This document shows, one piece after another, positions 1 to 8,458 of a DNA stretch of 64,000 bases (position 1 is its first letter; every line of letters begins with the position of its first letter). The stretch comes from Streptomyces sp. Ag109_O5-10 (GTDB taxonomy: Bacteria; Actinomycetota; Actinomycetes; Streptomycetales; Streptomycetaceae): the NCBI RefSeq assembly GCF_900105755.1, contig NZ_FNTQ01000001.1, positions 806,001 to 870,000 of the forward strand, in the 5' to 3' direction. The position numbers and the translations under genes are program-made. The notes beneath the pieces were generated by a model. That model saw only the letters and a list, made by a program, of their open reading frames with translations. It was not told the DNA's origin and ran no database searches.

Positions 1-950
1 CGCTCTCCTGGCTGGTCGCCGACGCGGACACCGGCCAGGTGCTGGCGGCCAGCCACGCACACCGCCAGCTTCCGCCGGCCAGCACCCTCAAGACCCTGTT
101 CGCGCTCACCGTGCTGCCGGTCCTGCCCGCCGACCTCCCGCACCGCGTGACGTCCCGGGAACTGGCGGACGTCCCCGAGGACAGCAGCGTGGTCGGCGTC
201 GAGGCGGGCCACACCTACCAGGTGTCCGACCTGTGGCGCGGGGTCTTCCTCAGCTCCGGGAACGACGCCGTGCACGTGCTGGCCGCGCTCGACGGCGGCT
301 GGCAGCGCACCACCGCCCGGATGCAGGCCAACGCCCGCGCCCTGGGCGCCCTCGACACGCAGGTCAGGTCCCCCGACGGCTACGACGCACCGGGGCAGGT
401 CTCCTCCGCCTTCGACCTCGCGGTGTTCGGCAGGGAGGGGCTGCACAACCCCGACTTCGCGCGGTACTGCTCCACCGCCGAGGCGCGATTCCCGGACGGC
501 GCCGGCTGGTCGTTCGGCATCGAGAACACCAACCGGCTGCTGACCGGCGCGGACGGTGTGGGGCGGTACCCCGGCCTGATCGGCATCAAGAACGGCTACA
601 CCACCAACGCCGGCAACACCCTCGTCGCCGCCGCCCGGCGCGGCGGGCGCACCCTCCTCGTGACGGTGATGAACCCTCAGGACGGCGGCGTGTACGACGA
701 GGCCCGTCAGCTGCTCGACTGGGGTTTCGAGGCGGCCGGACGAGTCGACCCGGTCGGCTCGCTGGACGGCCTGCGGCCCAAGCCGCGGCCCCGGCCGGGC
801 CCGAGCACCGTACCGATGGTGGCGGCCACGGCCCCCGGGGACGACGCCGACTGGTGGGAGACCGCCCTCGTCACCGGGTTCGCGGTGCTCGGCGCGGGCG
901 CCCTCACCCTGGCGGTACGGCTCAGGGGCGAACGCGCCGACCGGGACTGA
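1..950 (+). CDS. D-alanyl-D-alanine carboxypeptidase (S11 family), 5' end outside window
   Basis: Penicillin-binding DD-peptidase that trims the terminal D-Ala from peptidoglycan stem peptides at the outer face of the membrane. The reading frame (bases 3, 6, 9...) is open from the window edge, so the signal peptide and start lie upstream; a GTG at 39 is internal because the residues before it (WLVADADTGQVLAAS) are already the conserved family start. The active-site SxxK is STLK, followed by SxN as SSGN and a third motif KNG where most relatives have KTG. The C-terminus has a proline-rich linker, then one hydrophobic segment (about 25 residues) with a short Arg-rich tail, giving a C-terminal membrane anchor. 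Its last 244 bases overlap the convergent mannosyltransferase gene. The family call is firm; the exact in vivo substrate is inferred. Confidence 0.85.
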   Translation, partial: LSWLVADADTGQVLAASHAHRQLPPASTLKTLFALTVLPVLPADLPHRVTSRELADVPEDSSVVGVEAGHTYQVSDLWRGVFLSSGNDAVHVLAALDGGWQRTTARMQANARALGALDTQVRSPDGYDAPGQVSSAFDLAVFGREGLHNPDFARYCSTAEARFPDGAGWSFGIENTNRLLTGADGVGRYPGLIGIKNGYTTNAGNTLVAAARRGGRTLLVTVMNPQDGGVYDEARQLLDWGFEAAGRVDPVGSLDGLRPKPRPRPGPSTVPMVAATAPGDDADWWETALVTGFAVLGAGALTLAVRLRGERADRD

Positions 951-2059
951 CCCACCGGCAGGCCAAGGAGCAGGCCGAGCGTGATCCAGGTGTAGATGTT
1001 GCTGCCGAGGAACCCGTCGATGCCGGACGCGTCGTCGAACCACAGCCACACCACGCTGGTGCACATCACCGCGTAGAGGGTGCCCGCGATCCGCGGGTGC
1101 CCGGCGCGCGCCAGCAGCACGAACGACGGCAGCACCCACACCAGGTGGTGCACCCAGGTGATCGGGCTGACCAGGCAGGCGGCGAGGCCGGTGAGCGCGA
1201 AGGCGGCCGTCCAGTCGCCGGCCGCGACTGCCTTCCGCGTCCGCCACGCCCACACGGCCAGGGTGAGCAGCACCAGGATCGCCCACAGCGGCTTGTCCGG
1301 ATGGCCCAGCCGGGCCAGCACGCCCTGCAGCGACTGGTTCGAGACGTAGTCGAGCCGGCCGACCCTGCCGGTGTCCCAGAGCGCCTGGGTCCAGTAGAAG
1401 CGGGACGCCCTCGGGTCGGCCCAGGCCGCCAGCCCGGTCGCGGCCAGCGCCACGGCCGTGGCGACACCGGCCGCCCGCCACCTGCGGCCGATCAGCAGCA
1501 TGAGGATGAACAGGGCCGGCGTGAGCTTGACGGCGGCGGCGAGCCCGGTCCCGATCCCGGCCCAGCGGCCCCGCCCGCTGCGCAGCAGGCAGCAGTCGGC
1601 GAGCACCAGGGCGAGCAGGATCAGGTTCACCTGGCCGAAGCTGAAGGTGTCCCGCAACGGCTCGAACAGCGCCAGCCCGCACAGCGCGAGCGCCCACCGG
1701 TACCAGCCCCAGCGCCGCCAGCCGGGCCCGGCCAGGATGCGCAGCACGAACGCCAGCGCGGCCAGGTTCAGCAGCAGCGAGGCCGCGATGGCCAGGTGCA
1801 GTCCCACCAGCGCCATGGGCAGCATGCCGACGGCGGCGAACGGCGGATACGTGAACCCGTACTCCGTGCCGGGCACCCGGTAGTCGTAGATCCGCCCGCC
1901 GTGGTGCACCCAGGTGTGCACGGTGCCGTAGTACACGCGCAGGTCGAACCAGTCGCGCAGCAGCGGCACGGTGGCCGTGAACACGGTCACGGCGGCGACG
2001 AGGAGCAGGACGAGCAGCAGCCGCCCCCGGCCGGTCGTCGGTCTCGTCGGCCCCCTCAT
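707..2059 (-). CDS. GT87-type polyprenol-phosphate-mannose mannosyltransferase (DUF2029)
   Basis: Predicted 450-residue multipass membrane glycosyltransferase of the GT-C fold, related to alpha-1,2-mannosyltransferases such as mycobacterial PimE. It begins MRGPTRPTTGRGRLLLVLLL, has roughly ten hydrophobic helices, and carries a WFDLRVYY segment after the first helix, where this family places its catalytic acidic residue. The ATG overlaps the TGA of the upstream mannosyltransferase by 4 bases (ATGA), so the two are translationally coupled and probably act in one lipoglycan or glycoprotein pathway. The last helix ends near base 960; the remaining 80 or so residues are low-complexity and overlap the opposite-strand carboxypeptidase, so an ancestral stop may have been lost. 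Specific acceptor unknown. Confidence 0.8.
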   Translation of the reverse strand: MRGPTRPTTGRGRLLLVLLLVAAVTVFTATVPLLRDWFDLRVYYGTVHTWVHHGGRIYDYRVPGTEYGFTYPPFAAVGMLPMALVGLHLAIAASLLLNLAALAFVLRILAGPGWRRWGWYRWALALCGLALFEPLRDTFSFGQVNLILLALVLADCCLLRSGRGRWAGIGTGLAAAVKLTPALFILMLLIGRRWRAAGVATAVALAATGLAAWADPRASRFYWTQALWDTGRVGRLDYVSNQSLQGVLARLGHPDKPLWAILVLLTLAVWAWRTRKAVAAGDWTAAFALTGLAACLVSPITWVHHLVWVLPSFVLLARAGHPRIAGTLYAVMCTSVVWLWFDDASGIDGFLGSNIYTWITLGLLLGLPVGQSRSARSPLSRTARVRAPAPSTANPVTRAVSHQSASSPGAVAATIGTVLGPGRGRGLGRRPSSEPTGSTRPAASKPQSSS

Positions 2060-3459
2060 GCCGTACGCCCCACGGCCGGGGCCTGCGCGGCCTGGTGGGC
2101 CTGCCAGAGCACGACCACGCCGAGCACCCCGCCGGAGACGGCGAGGACCAGCTGGCCGATGTCGGCGGGGCCGCCGCTGGGCAGTACGGCGAGGGCGAGC
2201 ACGCCGGTGACCGCCGCCACCCGGTGCCGTACCGAGGTGCTGGGCGCCGCGGCCGCTATCAGGAACAGGCCCCAGAGGGCGTACCAGGGGCGGATCGCAG
2301 GACCGAAGGCGGCGACGGCGGCCAGGCTCAGGCCGAGGGCGTAGACCGGGCGAGGCCGCAGCCGGACCCATATCAGCAGCACGGTCACCGTGGTGAGCGC
2401 CAGCCCGAGCAGGTGCCAGGCCGGTACGGCGAGCGGCGCGAGATCGCTGCCGAAGTGTTCGAGGACCCGGCCCGTGGCCCGGCCGAGCAGACTGCTGAGC
2501 GCCCAGTTGTGCGGGGAGACGGGCGTGTCGAGCGCCCTTATCCACCCGTACCCCGTCCCGGCGACGGCGGTCGCGACCACCGTCGTCGCCCCGGAGGCGA
2601 GCGCCGTCGTCAGGGTGGCCCGCACAGGACTGTGGCCCTTGCGCACCTGCACGACGACCACCGCGAGCAGGCCTAGGGCGGCGGGCGCCTTGACCAGCGC
2701 CGCGAGGGTGACGAGCACGGCTCCCAGGACCGGCCAGCGGCCGAGCGCCGCGACCAGGCCGAGGCCGAGCAGGCCGAGCATGATGGCGTCGTTGTGGGCG
2801 CCGGCGACCAAGTGGAGCAGCACCAGCGGGTTGAGGGCGCCGAGCCAGAGCGCGGCGGCCGGGTCGGCGCCGCTGTGCCGGGCGAGCCGGGGCAGCGCGG
2901 CCGCCATCAGGCCGACGCCGAGCAGGGCGACCAGCCGCATCCCGAAGAGCCCGGCCGGGAGTTCACCGCGGGTCAGCCCCGACAGCAGCGAGGCCACGCC
3001 CATGAACGCGGGGCCGTAGGGTGCGGCGGTGTTCTGCCACACCGGGGCGACCTCGTCGGCCAGCGGGCCGCCGAGCTGGGCGGGCCCCGACGTGTAGACG
3101 TCCATGTGCGCGTCGACCATCGCGCCCTGCGCGAGGTAGCTGTACACGTCCCGGCTGAACAACGGGGGTGCCAGCAGCAGCGGCGCCGCCCAGACGGCGA
3201 GGACCAGCAGCAGCTGTCGCGGGGTGGGCGGTTCGGATCCGCGCACGAGGCGGCCCAGCAGCAGCCATGCCGCGATCAGCAGCACGACGCCGAAGTAGAC
3301 GCCGACCAGGCCGAACGCCGCCTGCGCGGAGCTGGGTGCGAGCAGATCCGCCACGGGCAGGGCGCCGGCTGTCTCACCTCCCAGGGCCAGGAAGGCGGTG
3401 CCGGCCAGGCCAAGCACCTGGCAGCGGCGTAGATCGACGGGGAAAGCCATGGCCAACAC
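2056..3459 (-). CDS. MptB-like alpha-1,6-mannosyltransferase (GT-C)
   Basis: Integral membrane mannosyltransferase of 467 residues resembling MptB, which uses polyprenyl-phosphomannose to build alpha-1,6-mannan. The signature SRDVYSYLAQG (residues 102-112) follows the first helices and is the GT-C catalytic loop of this family; a second conserved stretch, NTAAPYGPAF, follows in the same external loop. About twelve hydrophobic helices fill the rest. Possible starts are GTG at 3459 and ATG at 3450; the ATG is plausible because the first residues of the longer form are not hydrophobic. It is the first gene of a two-gene operon, ending in a 4-base overlap with the GT87 gene. The family call is strong; the product glycan is inferred. 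Confidence 0.8.
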   Translation of the reverse strand: MLAMAFPVDLRRCQVLGLAGTAFLALGGETAGALPVADLLAPSSAQAAFGLVGVYFGVVLLIAAWLLLGRLVRGSEPPTPRQLLLVLAVWAAPLLLAPPLFSRDVYSYLAQGAMVDAHMDVYTSGPAQLGGPLADEVAPVWQNTAAPYGPAFMGVASLLSGLTRGELPAGLFGMRLVALLGVGLMAAALPRLARHSGADPAAALWLGALNPLVLLHLVAGAHNDAIMLGLLGLGLVAALGRWPVLGAVLVTLAALVKAPAALGLLAVVVVQVRKGHSPVRATLTTALASGATTVVATAVAGTGYGWIRALDTPVSPHNWALSSLLGRATGRVLEHFGSDLAPLAVPAWHLLGLALTTVTVLLIWVRLRPRPVYALGLSLAAVAAFGPAIRPWYALWGLFLIAAAAPSTSVRHRVAAVTGVLALAVLPSGGPADIGQLVLAVSGGVLGVVVLWQAHQAAQAPAVGRTA

Positions 3460-3564
3460 TGGGTCAGCGTGTCCATTGCGGGTGGCCGGAAAGCGACGGG
3501 GTGTTTTCCTGCGAGAGACCTGGCTGTGACCGACCAGTGGGTCGTGGGCGGCTGCGGGTCCGGT

Positions 3565-3626
3565 GGGGGCTGGCCGCGCGGTTCCTCCCCCGGCCTTCGG
3601 CCCGGGGTACCCCCGGCGCTCCTGAA
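3565..3626 (-). repeat. Dispersed Streptomyces palindromic repeat, copy 1 (reverse)
   Basis: Contains GCGCGGTTCCTCCCCCGGCC followed by an inverted partner (CGGGGTACCCCCGG). It is one of eight related intergenic copies in this window, recognised by the core AACTGCGCGACC-GCCACGACGG or its complement. It lies between two genes read leftward and has no coding potential. Confidence 0.65.
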
Positions 3627-3645
3627 GGGCGCACCAGGGCCGTTC

Positions 3646-3814
3646 CTAGTGCCGCGGCAGGCAACGTTTGCCCGTCAAGGAGCGGCGTCCGGTGCGTGCT
3701 CTCGGCGTGCCGGCCGGAAGTCCTCGTACTGGATGTACTTGGGCTTTCGGCCGGTGCGGCGAGAGTGCGTGCCGGGCGTCGTGACGGGGCGAACGTTGCC
3801 TGTTGCGGCACTAG
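3646..3814. repeat. 169-bp near-perfect hairpin element bounded by CTAG
   Basis: An inverted repeat runs over almost the whole element: the ends are CTAGTGCCGC/CAGGCAACGTT and its complement, and the pairing continues inward through GTGCTCTCGGCG and GGCCGGAAGTCC to a GTAC-TGGAT-GTAC apex centred near 3732. Many of the non-Watson-Crick positions are G-T or T-G on the plus strand, so plus-strand RNA (or DNA) could fold with wobble pairs while the minus strand would have A-C mismatches. The right-hand CTAG contains the TAG stop of the glutaminase gene. It could be a MITE-like element with CTAG target sites, a structured RNA, or a strong terminator. No transposase is present. Confidence 0.75.
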
Positions 3815-4749
3815 AACACCGACAGGCCGGTCAACGTCGTAAAGCGGTCGAGCGCCGCCACCCCCGCCACCGAGTTCCCCCGCTCGTCCAGACCGGGGCT
3901 CCACACGCACAGTGTGCACCGGCCCGGTACCACGGCGATGATCCCGCCGCCGACCCCGCTCTTGCCCGGCAGGCCCACCCGGTAGGCGAAGTCGCCCGCC
4001 GCGTCGTACGTCCCGCAGGTCAGCATGACGGCGTTGACCTGCTTCGCCTGGCTTCTGGTGAGCAGGCGGGTGCCGTCGGCGCGGATGCCGTGGCGGGCCA
4101 GGAACGTGGTCGCAAGGGCCAGGTCGGCACAGGAGGCGGCGACGGAGCACTGGCGGAAGTACTGGTCGAGGAGGACCGGGATGTCGTTGTCGATGTTGCC
4201 GTAGGAGGCCATGAAGTGGGCCAGCGCGGCGTTGCGGTCGCCGTGCTGGGACTCCGAGGCGGCCACTTCCTTGTCGAAGTCCAGGGACGGGTTGCCGCTC
4301 TCGGCGCGCAGGAAGGCCAGGAGCTCGCCGGCCGCGTCGCCGGTACGGGTCTGGAGGCGGTCGGTGACGACGAGCGCGCCCGCGTTGATGAACGGGTTGC
4401 GCGGGATGCCGTTCTCGTACTCCAGCTGGACCAGGGAGTTGAAGGGGTTGCCGGAGGGTTCGCGGCCGACGTGCTCCCAGAGTTCGTCGCCCTCGCGGGC
4501 CAGGTCGAGGGCGAGGGTGAAGACCTTGGTGATGGACTGCGTGGAGAACGGCTGCCGCCAGTCGCCGACGCCGTAGACCGTGCCGTCCAGCTCGGCCACG
4601 GCCATGCCGAAGCTGCGGGGGTCGCAGGCGGCGAGCGCCGGGATGTAGTCGGCGGGACGGCCGCGGCCCGGCGTACGGCCTATCTCCTCGGCGATCCGCT
4701 CCAGGACCGGCAGGAAGGCTTGGGACGACGTCATTGTCATGATCACCAT
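3811..4749 (-). CDS. glsA: Glutaminase
   Basis: Serine-dependent glutaminase of about 312 residues that hydrolyses L-glutamine to glutamate and ammonium in the cytoplasm. It has the penicillin-binding-like catalytic tetrad S-x-x-K as SITK (Ser72, Lys75, in the sequence STQSITKVF), the family stretch GNPFNSLVQLEYENGIPRNP, and a C-terminus ending LTGLSVF as expected for a full-length member. Three starts lie close together (4749, 4740, 4734); I cannot decide between them. It is read in the same direction as the aspartase and asparaginase genes behind it, giving a local set of ammonium-releasing enzymes. The stop codon sits inside the CTAG boundary of the large hairpin element, which could terminate its transcript. 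Confidence 0.93.
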   Translation of the reverse strand: MVIMTMTSSQAFLPVLERIAEEIGRTPGRGRPADYIPALAACDPRSFGMAVAELDGTVYGVGDWRQPFSTQSITKVFTLALDLAREGDELWEHVGREPSGNPFNSLVQLEYENGIPRNPFINAGALVVTDRLQTRTGDAAGELLAFLRAESGNPSLDFDKEVAASESQHGDRNAALAHFMASYGNIDNDIPVLLDQYFRQCSVAASCADLALATTFLARHGIRADGTRLLTRSQAKQVNAVMLTCGTYDAAGDFAYRVGLPGKSGVGGGIIAVVPGRCTLCVWSPGLDERGNSVAGVAALDRFTTLTGLSVF

Positions 4750-4785
4750 TGTGCCGCCGGACCGGTCCTGGCGCGCAGCCGCAGG

Positions 4786-6189
4786 TCAGGCGAGGGGTGA
4801 GCCCGTGCCGGCGACGACCTCGGGACGCAGCAGGCCGGCGAGTCGCTCGGCGGGCAACAGGCCCTTCTCCAGGACGAGTTCGGCGACACCCCGGCCGGTG
4901 ACGAGGGCTTCCCTGGCGATGTCGGTGGCCGCCGTGTACCCGATGTACGGGTTGAGGGCGGTGACCAGGCCGATGGAGTTCTCGACCGTCGCCCGCAGCA
5001 CCTCGGTGTTGGCGGTGATGCCGTCGACGCACCGCTCCGCCAGCGTGCGGCAGGCGTTGCGCAGGTGGGTGATGCTCTCCGACAGGGAGTGCAGGATGAC
5101 CGGCTCGAAGGCGTTCAGCTGCAGCTGCCCGGCCTCGGCGGCCATGGTGACGGCGACGTCGTTGCCGATGACCTCGAAGGCGACCTGGTTGACGACCTCG
5201 GGGATCACCGGGTTGACCTTGCCCGGCATGATCGACGAACCGGCCTGCACGGGCGGCAGGTTGATCTCGCCGAGCCCGGCCCGCGGCCCGGACGACAGCA
5301 GCCGCAGGTCGCTGCAGCTCTTGGAGAGCTTGACCGCGATCCGCTTGAGCACGCCGGACATCTGCACGAACGCCCCGCAGTCCTGGGTCGCCTCCACCAG
5401 GTTGGCGGCGGTGACCAGGGGCAGCCCGGTGATCTGCGCGAGGTGCCGGCGCGCCGACTCGGCGTACCCGGCGGGCGCGTTGAGGCCGGTCCCGATCGCG
5501 GTGGCGCCGAGGTTGATCTCGTGGATCAGCTCGACGGCCTCGGCGAGCCGGCTGCGGTCCTCGTCGAGCATCACGGCGAAGGCGGAGAACTCCTGCCCGA
5601 GCGTCATGGGCACCGCGTCCTGCAACTGCGTACGGCCCATCTTCAGCACGTCACGGAACTCGACGGCCTTGCGCGCGAAGGAGTCCTGAAGCACCGCCAT
5701 CGCCCCGAGCAGCCCGCGCACCGCGAACACCGTCGCGATCTTGACGGCGGTCGGGTAGACGTCGTTGGTGGACTGACCGAGGTTGACGTCCTCGTTGGGG
5801 TGTAGGTACCGGTACTCCCCCTTGCGGTGCCCCATCAGCTCCAGCGCCCGGTTCGCCACGACCTCGTTGGCGTTCATGTTCGTCGATGTCCCGGCACCAC
5901 CCTGGATGACGTCGACGACGAACTGGTCGTGCAGCTTCCCGGCCCGTATCTCCCGGCAGGCGGCCACGATCGCGGCGGCCTTCTCCGGCGCCAGCAGCCC
6001 CAGTTCCTCGTTGGCCAGCGCGGCGGCCTCCTTGACGGCGGCGAGCGCGTCGATCAGATGCGGGTGGGCGGAGATCGTCATGCCGGTGATGGGGAAGTTC
6101 TCCGTGGCCCGCAGGGTGTGCACACCCCAGTAGGCGTCGGCGGGCACGTCACGGTCGCCGAGCAGGTCGTGTTCGCTTCGGGTGGTCAT
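4786..6189 (-). CDS. aspA: Aspartate ammonia-lyase
   Basis: Homotetrameric lyase of the fumarase/aspartase superfamily converting L-aspartate to fumarate and ammonium. All three conserved regions are present: [10 protein letters not shown] (residues 97-106), [17 protein letters not shown] (185-201) and the signature [11 protein letters not shown] (317-327). At 467 residues it is full length. Fumarase C is the main alternative, but the [17 protein letters not shown] context and the location next to asparaginase favour aspartase. The start ATG at 6189 has an AGAGGAA ribosome-binding sequence upstream. It lies downstream of the asparaginase gene, separated by 162 bases that hold a palindromic repeat, so transcription of the two may be uneven. 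Confidence 0.93.
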   Translation of the reverse strand: MTTRSEHDLLGDRDVPADAYWGVHTLRATENFPITGMTISAHPHLIDALAAVKEAAALANEELGLLAPEKAAAIVAACREIRAGKLHDQFVVDVIQGGAGTSTNMNANEVVANRALELMGHRKGEYRYLHPNEDVNLGQSTNDVYPTAVKIATVFAVRGLLGAMAVLQDSFARKAVEFRDVLKMGRTQLQDAVPMTLGQEFSAFAVMLDEDRSRLAEAVELIHEINLGATAIGTGLNAPAGYAESARRHLAQITGLPLVTAANLVEATQDCGAFVQMSGVLKRIAVKLSKSCSDLRLLSSGPRAGLGEINLPPVQAGSSIMPGKVNPVIPEVVNQVAFEVIGNDVAVTMAAEAGQLQLNAFEPVILHSLSESITHLRNACRTLAERCVDGITANTEVLRATVENSIGLVTALNPYIGYTAATDIAREALVTGRGVAELVLEKGLLPAERLAGLLRPEVVAGTGSPLA

Positions 6190-6239
6190 GAGGGCGGTGA
6201 TTCCTCTGTCGGAGGGAGTGATATGTCAGGACCGTGACT

Positions 6240-6340
6240 GAGGCGCCCCGAAAGGGGAGCTGGGGGCACCCCCGGCCGCAGGCTGGGGGAGGAACTGCGC
6301 GACCCGCCACAACGGCCGCGCAGCCGCCGACCGGCGGGTC
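6240..6340 (+). repeat. Dispersed palindromic repeat, copy 2
   Basis: GCGCCCCGAAAGGGGAGC, then a stem (GGGGGCACCCCCGGCC...GGGGGAGG) and the core AACTGCGCGACCCGCCACAACGG. It fills the gap between asparaginase and aspartase genes that are otherwise in one transcription direction and could act as an attenuator or RNA-processing site. Confidence 0.65.
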
Positions 6341-6351
6341 GGCCCGCCCCA

Positions 6352-7368
6352 CTAGGCGCACACAGCCGCCTCCACCGGCTCCAGCGATCGAACGGGCCGC
6401 ACCCGCCCGACCTCTCGCCCGCCCCCGAGCAACGCCTCACCGGCGAACCCGGCAAGCAGCTCCGGATCAACGCCGGCCCTGGCCAGAGCGGCCGCGGCGA
6501 CCGGCACCCGCGCCCGGTCCGCCCCGTCGGAGATCTTCACGGCGACGGCGCGGCCGTCCGGCAGCGCGGCCACCTCGACGCCCTCGAAGCCGTCCTTGGC
6601 CAGCAGCCCCGGCACGGCCGCCATCAGCGCGGCCACGTCACGCCCGGCCCCGGACGCCATCTCGGCGTGCTCCCGCATCGCGTCGGCGACCCTGGCCTCC
6701 GGCGTGCCCGGCGGAGCGGACACGATCCGCGACACCGCGCGCGCGAGCCCGTGCAGGGAGACGGAGAACAGCGGTGCCCCGCAGCCGTCCACGGTCGTCG
6801 CCGCGACCCGCTGCCCGGTCAGGTCCTCGACGATCTCGGCGATGGCCTGCTGCAGCGGGTGCGCCGGATCGAGGTAGTCGTCGAGGGACCACCCGTTGAG
6901 CTTCGCCGTCCACAGCATCGCCGCGTGCTTGCCGGAGCAGTTCTGGGCGAGGCGCGACGGCTGCCGGCCGGCCCGGATCCACTCGTCGCGCACGGCGGAG
7001 CCGTACGGCATGTCGGGCACGTTGCGCAGGTCGGCCTCGGTCAGTCCGGCGAGGTCGAGGATGCGCCCGGTCCCGGCGAGGTGCCGCTCCTCGCCGGAGT
7101 GGCTGGCGGCGGCCAGCGAGAGCAGGTCGCCGTCGAGGGGCAGCCCGGCCCGCAGCATGGCGACGGCCTGGACGGGCTTGAGGGCCGAGCGCGGGTAGAA
7201 CGCGGCCTCGATGTCGCCGAGCTGGAACTGGACCTGCCCGTCGGCGCCGAGGACGACGACGGAGCCGTAGTGGATGCCCTCGACGACCCCGCCGCGGACG
7301 AGGTGGGCGACGGGGGCGTGGAGGGGTTCGCGGACGACGGGGGCGGCCGCGGGGGAACTGCTGTACAT
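6352..7368 (-). CDS. L-asparaginase II family (asparaginase of the Rhizobium AnsA type)
   Basis: About 338 residues of the asparaginase_II family, which hydrolyses L-asparagine to aspartate and ammonium and is unrelated to the E. coli type I/II enzymes. Supporting segments are FYPRSALKPVQAVAMLRAG, SHSGEERH, QNCSGKHAAML and VDGCGAPLFSVSLHGLARA, all family hallmarks including the conserved Ser/Lys pairs and the cysteines seen in this group. A GTG (7371) immediately precedes the ATG (7368); the ATG is preferred. It stands between a permease remnant and the aspartase gene, so the operon converts asparagine to fumarate and two ammonium ions. The GntR gene upstream is the likely regulator. Confidence 0.9.
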   Translation of the reverse strand: MYSSSPAAAPVVREPLHAPVAHLVRGGVVEGIHYGSVVVLGADGQVQFQLGDIEAAFYPRSALKPVQAVAMLRAGLPLDGDLLSLAAASHSGEERHLAGTGRILDLAGLTEADLRNVPDMPYGSAVRDEWIRAGRQPSRLAQNCSGKHAAMLWTAKLNGWSLDDYLDPAHPLQQAIAEIVEDLTGQRVAATTVDGCGAPLFSVSLHGLARAVSRIVSAPPGTPEARVADAMREHAEMASGAGRDVAALMAAVPGLLAKDGFEGVEVAALPDGRAVAVKISDGADRARVPVAAAALARAGVDPELLAGFAGEALLGGGREVGRVRPVRSLEPVEAAVCA

Positions 7369-7411
7369 CACTGCCTGGTCTCGGGTGAGGAGGGAGGGAC
7401 CGGTTCGCGGG

Positions 7412-7603
7412 TCACGCGTCGGTTCCGGTGGACGGGCGCGCGAGGCGGCCGCCGGCGCCGAGGAAGAGGCCGGTGCCGATGGCGCCGCCGATGGCGATCA
7501 TGTTGACGTGCCGGTGCTTCAGCGACTTGCTGTAGCCGTGGTCCCCGGCGTCGACGTGACGGGACGAGGGGCGTGTCTCGTCTTTGAGGTGCTGTTCGCT
7601 CAC
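7412..7603 (-). pseudogene. Amino-acid permease remnant (APC/AAT family, internal deletion)
   Basis: The first 54 residues are the unmistakable start of an asparagine/aromatic amino-acid permease: [20 protein letters not shown] then [12 protein letters not shown], the cytoplasmic leader and first half-helix of the family. The frame then jumps to ARPSTGTDA and stops, giving 63 residues instead of about 470. The simplest explanation is an internal deletion of roughly 1.2 kb that kept both ends of the gene. The GTG start overlaps the TGA of the GntR gene (GTGA), so the original order was regulator, permease, asparaginase, aspartase. Transport function must be lost here or supplied elsewhere. Confidence 0.85.
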
Positions 7604-8331
7604 GCCTCGGTTCCGCCTTCCTGGCGCTGGTCCGTGCGCGCGGGGCGCACGATGTGGGTGAGGGTGGTCTCGACGCGGTCGAGGTGGTGGCTCATGGCGT
7701 CCACGGCGTCGGGTTCGGAACCGTCGACCAGGGCCTCGACGATGGCCCGGTGCTCCCGGTTGGACTGCTCCCGGCGGCCGCCCAGCTCGTTGAGGAAGGC
7801 CGACTGACGCGCCAGTGCGTCGCGGATCTCCTCGATGACCCGGCGGAAGACCGGGTTCTGGGCGGCCTCGGCCACGGCGAGGTGGAAGAGGGTGTCCATC
7901 GCGACCCACGCGGTGGTGTCCGTCTCCCGCTCCATGCGGTCGAGCAGGTGGGCCAGGTGGTCCAGGTTCTCCGGGGTGCGGCGCAGCGCCGCGTACCCGG
8001 CGACCGGGATCTCGATGTGGCGCCGAACCTCCAGCAGGTCGCTGGCCGCGTAGTCGCCGAAGGTGGGGTCCTCGACGGCGCTGGCGACCACGAAGGTGCC
8101 CTTGCCGGTCTTAGAGACGGTCAGGCCCATCGTCTGCAGGGCCCGCAGGGCCTCGCGCAGGACGGGCCTGCTGATCTCCAGGGTGCGGCAGAGCTCCGCC
8201 TCGGAGGGGAGCTTGTCGCCCACGGCGTACTCGCCGCGCTCGATGGCGCCGCGCAGGTGCGCCAGTACCGCCTCCATGGCGCTCACGCGTCGCAGGGGCT
8301 GTCCGGCTGTCGGGCTGTCTGACAGGTTCAC
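7600..8331 (-). CDS. GntR-family (FadR/FCD) transcriptional regulator
   Basis: 243 residues with an N-terminal winged helix ([33 protein letters not shown], about residues 38-70) and a C-terminal all-helical FCD ligand domain. The FCD metal-binding residues are visible as an Asp and His in [12 protein letters not shown], a His in EHRAIVEAL and a His in SHHLDRVE. The gene starts at GTG 8331 or possibly ATG 8277. It is the first gene of the asparagine/aspartate catabolic operon and overlaps the permease remnant by 4 bases, so it probably senses asparagine, aspartate or a related acid and represses this operon. That ligand is an inference from context. Confidence 0.88.
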   Translation of the reverse strand: MNLSDSPTAGQPLRRVSAMEAVLAHLRGAIERGEYAVGDKLPSEAELCRTLEISRPVLREALRALQTMGLTVSKTGKGTFVVASAVEDPTFGDYAASDLLEVRRHIEIPVAGYAALRRTPENLDHLAHLLDRMERETDTTAWVAMDTLFHLAVAEAAQNPVFRRVIEEIRDALARQSAFLNELGGRREQSNREHRAIVEALVDGSEPDAVDAMSHHLDRVETTLTHIVRPARTDQRQEGGTEA

Positions 8332-8391
8332 GGATGAGATGTTCCGGGGTGCGGGACGAGGCTGTCAAGATTTCGAGAAAGGAAACAATCG

Positions 8392-8427
8392 CGGGGTGCG
8401 ACGCCTGAATGCAGGCATCACACCCCG
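8392..8427 (-). terminator. Stem-loop downstream of uppP
   Basis: A 36-base hairpin with 14 pairs and two mismatches around an AATG loop, without a U tract, as is common in Streptomyces. It separates uppP from the regulator gene behind it. Confidence 0.55.
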
Positions 8428-8458
8428 TGGCGGAGCGGTGACCCGTGGACGCGGCCGG

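Noticed and set aside
233..2344. 703-codon plus-strand open frame over the carboxypeptidase and mannosyltransferases
   Set aside because: Arg/Pro/Gly-rich antisense or shifted translation with no family match; the genes on the other frames have clear motifs.
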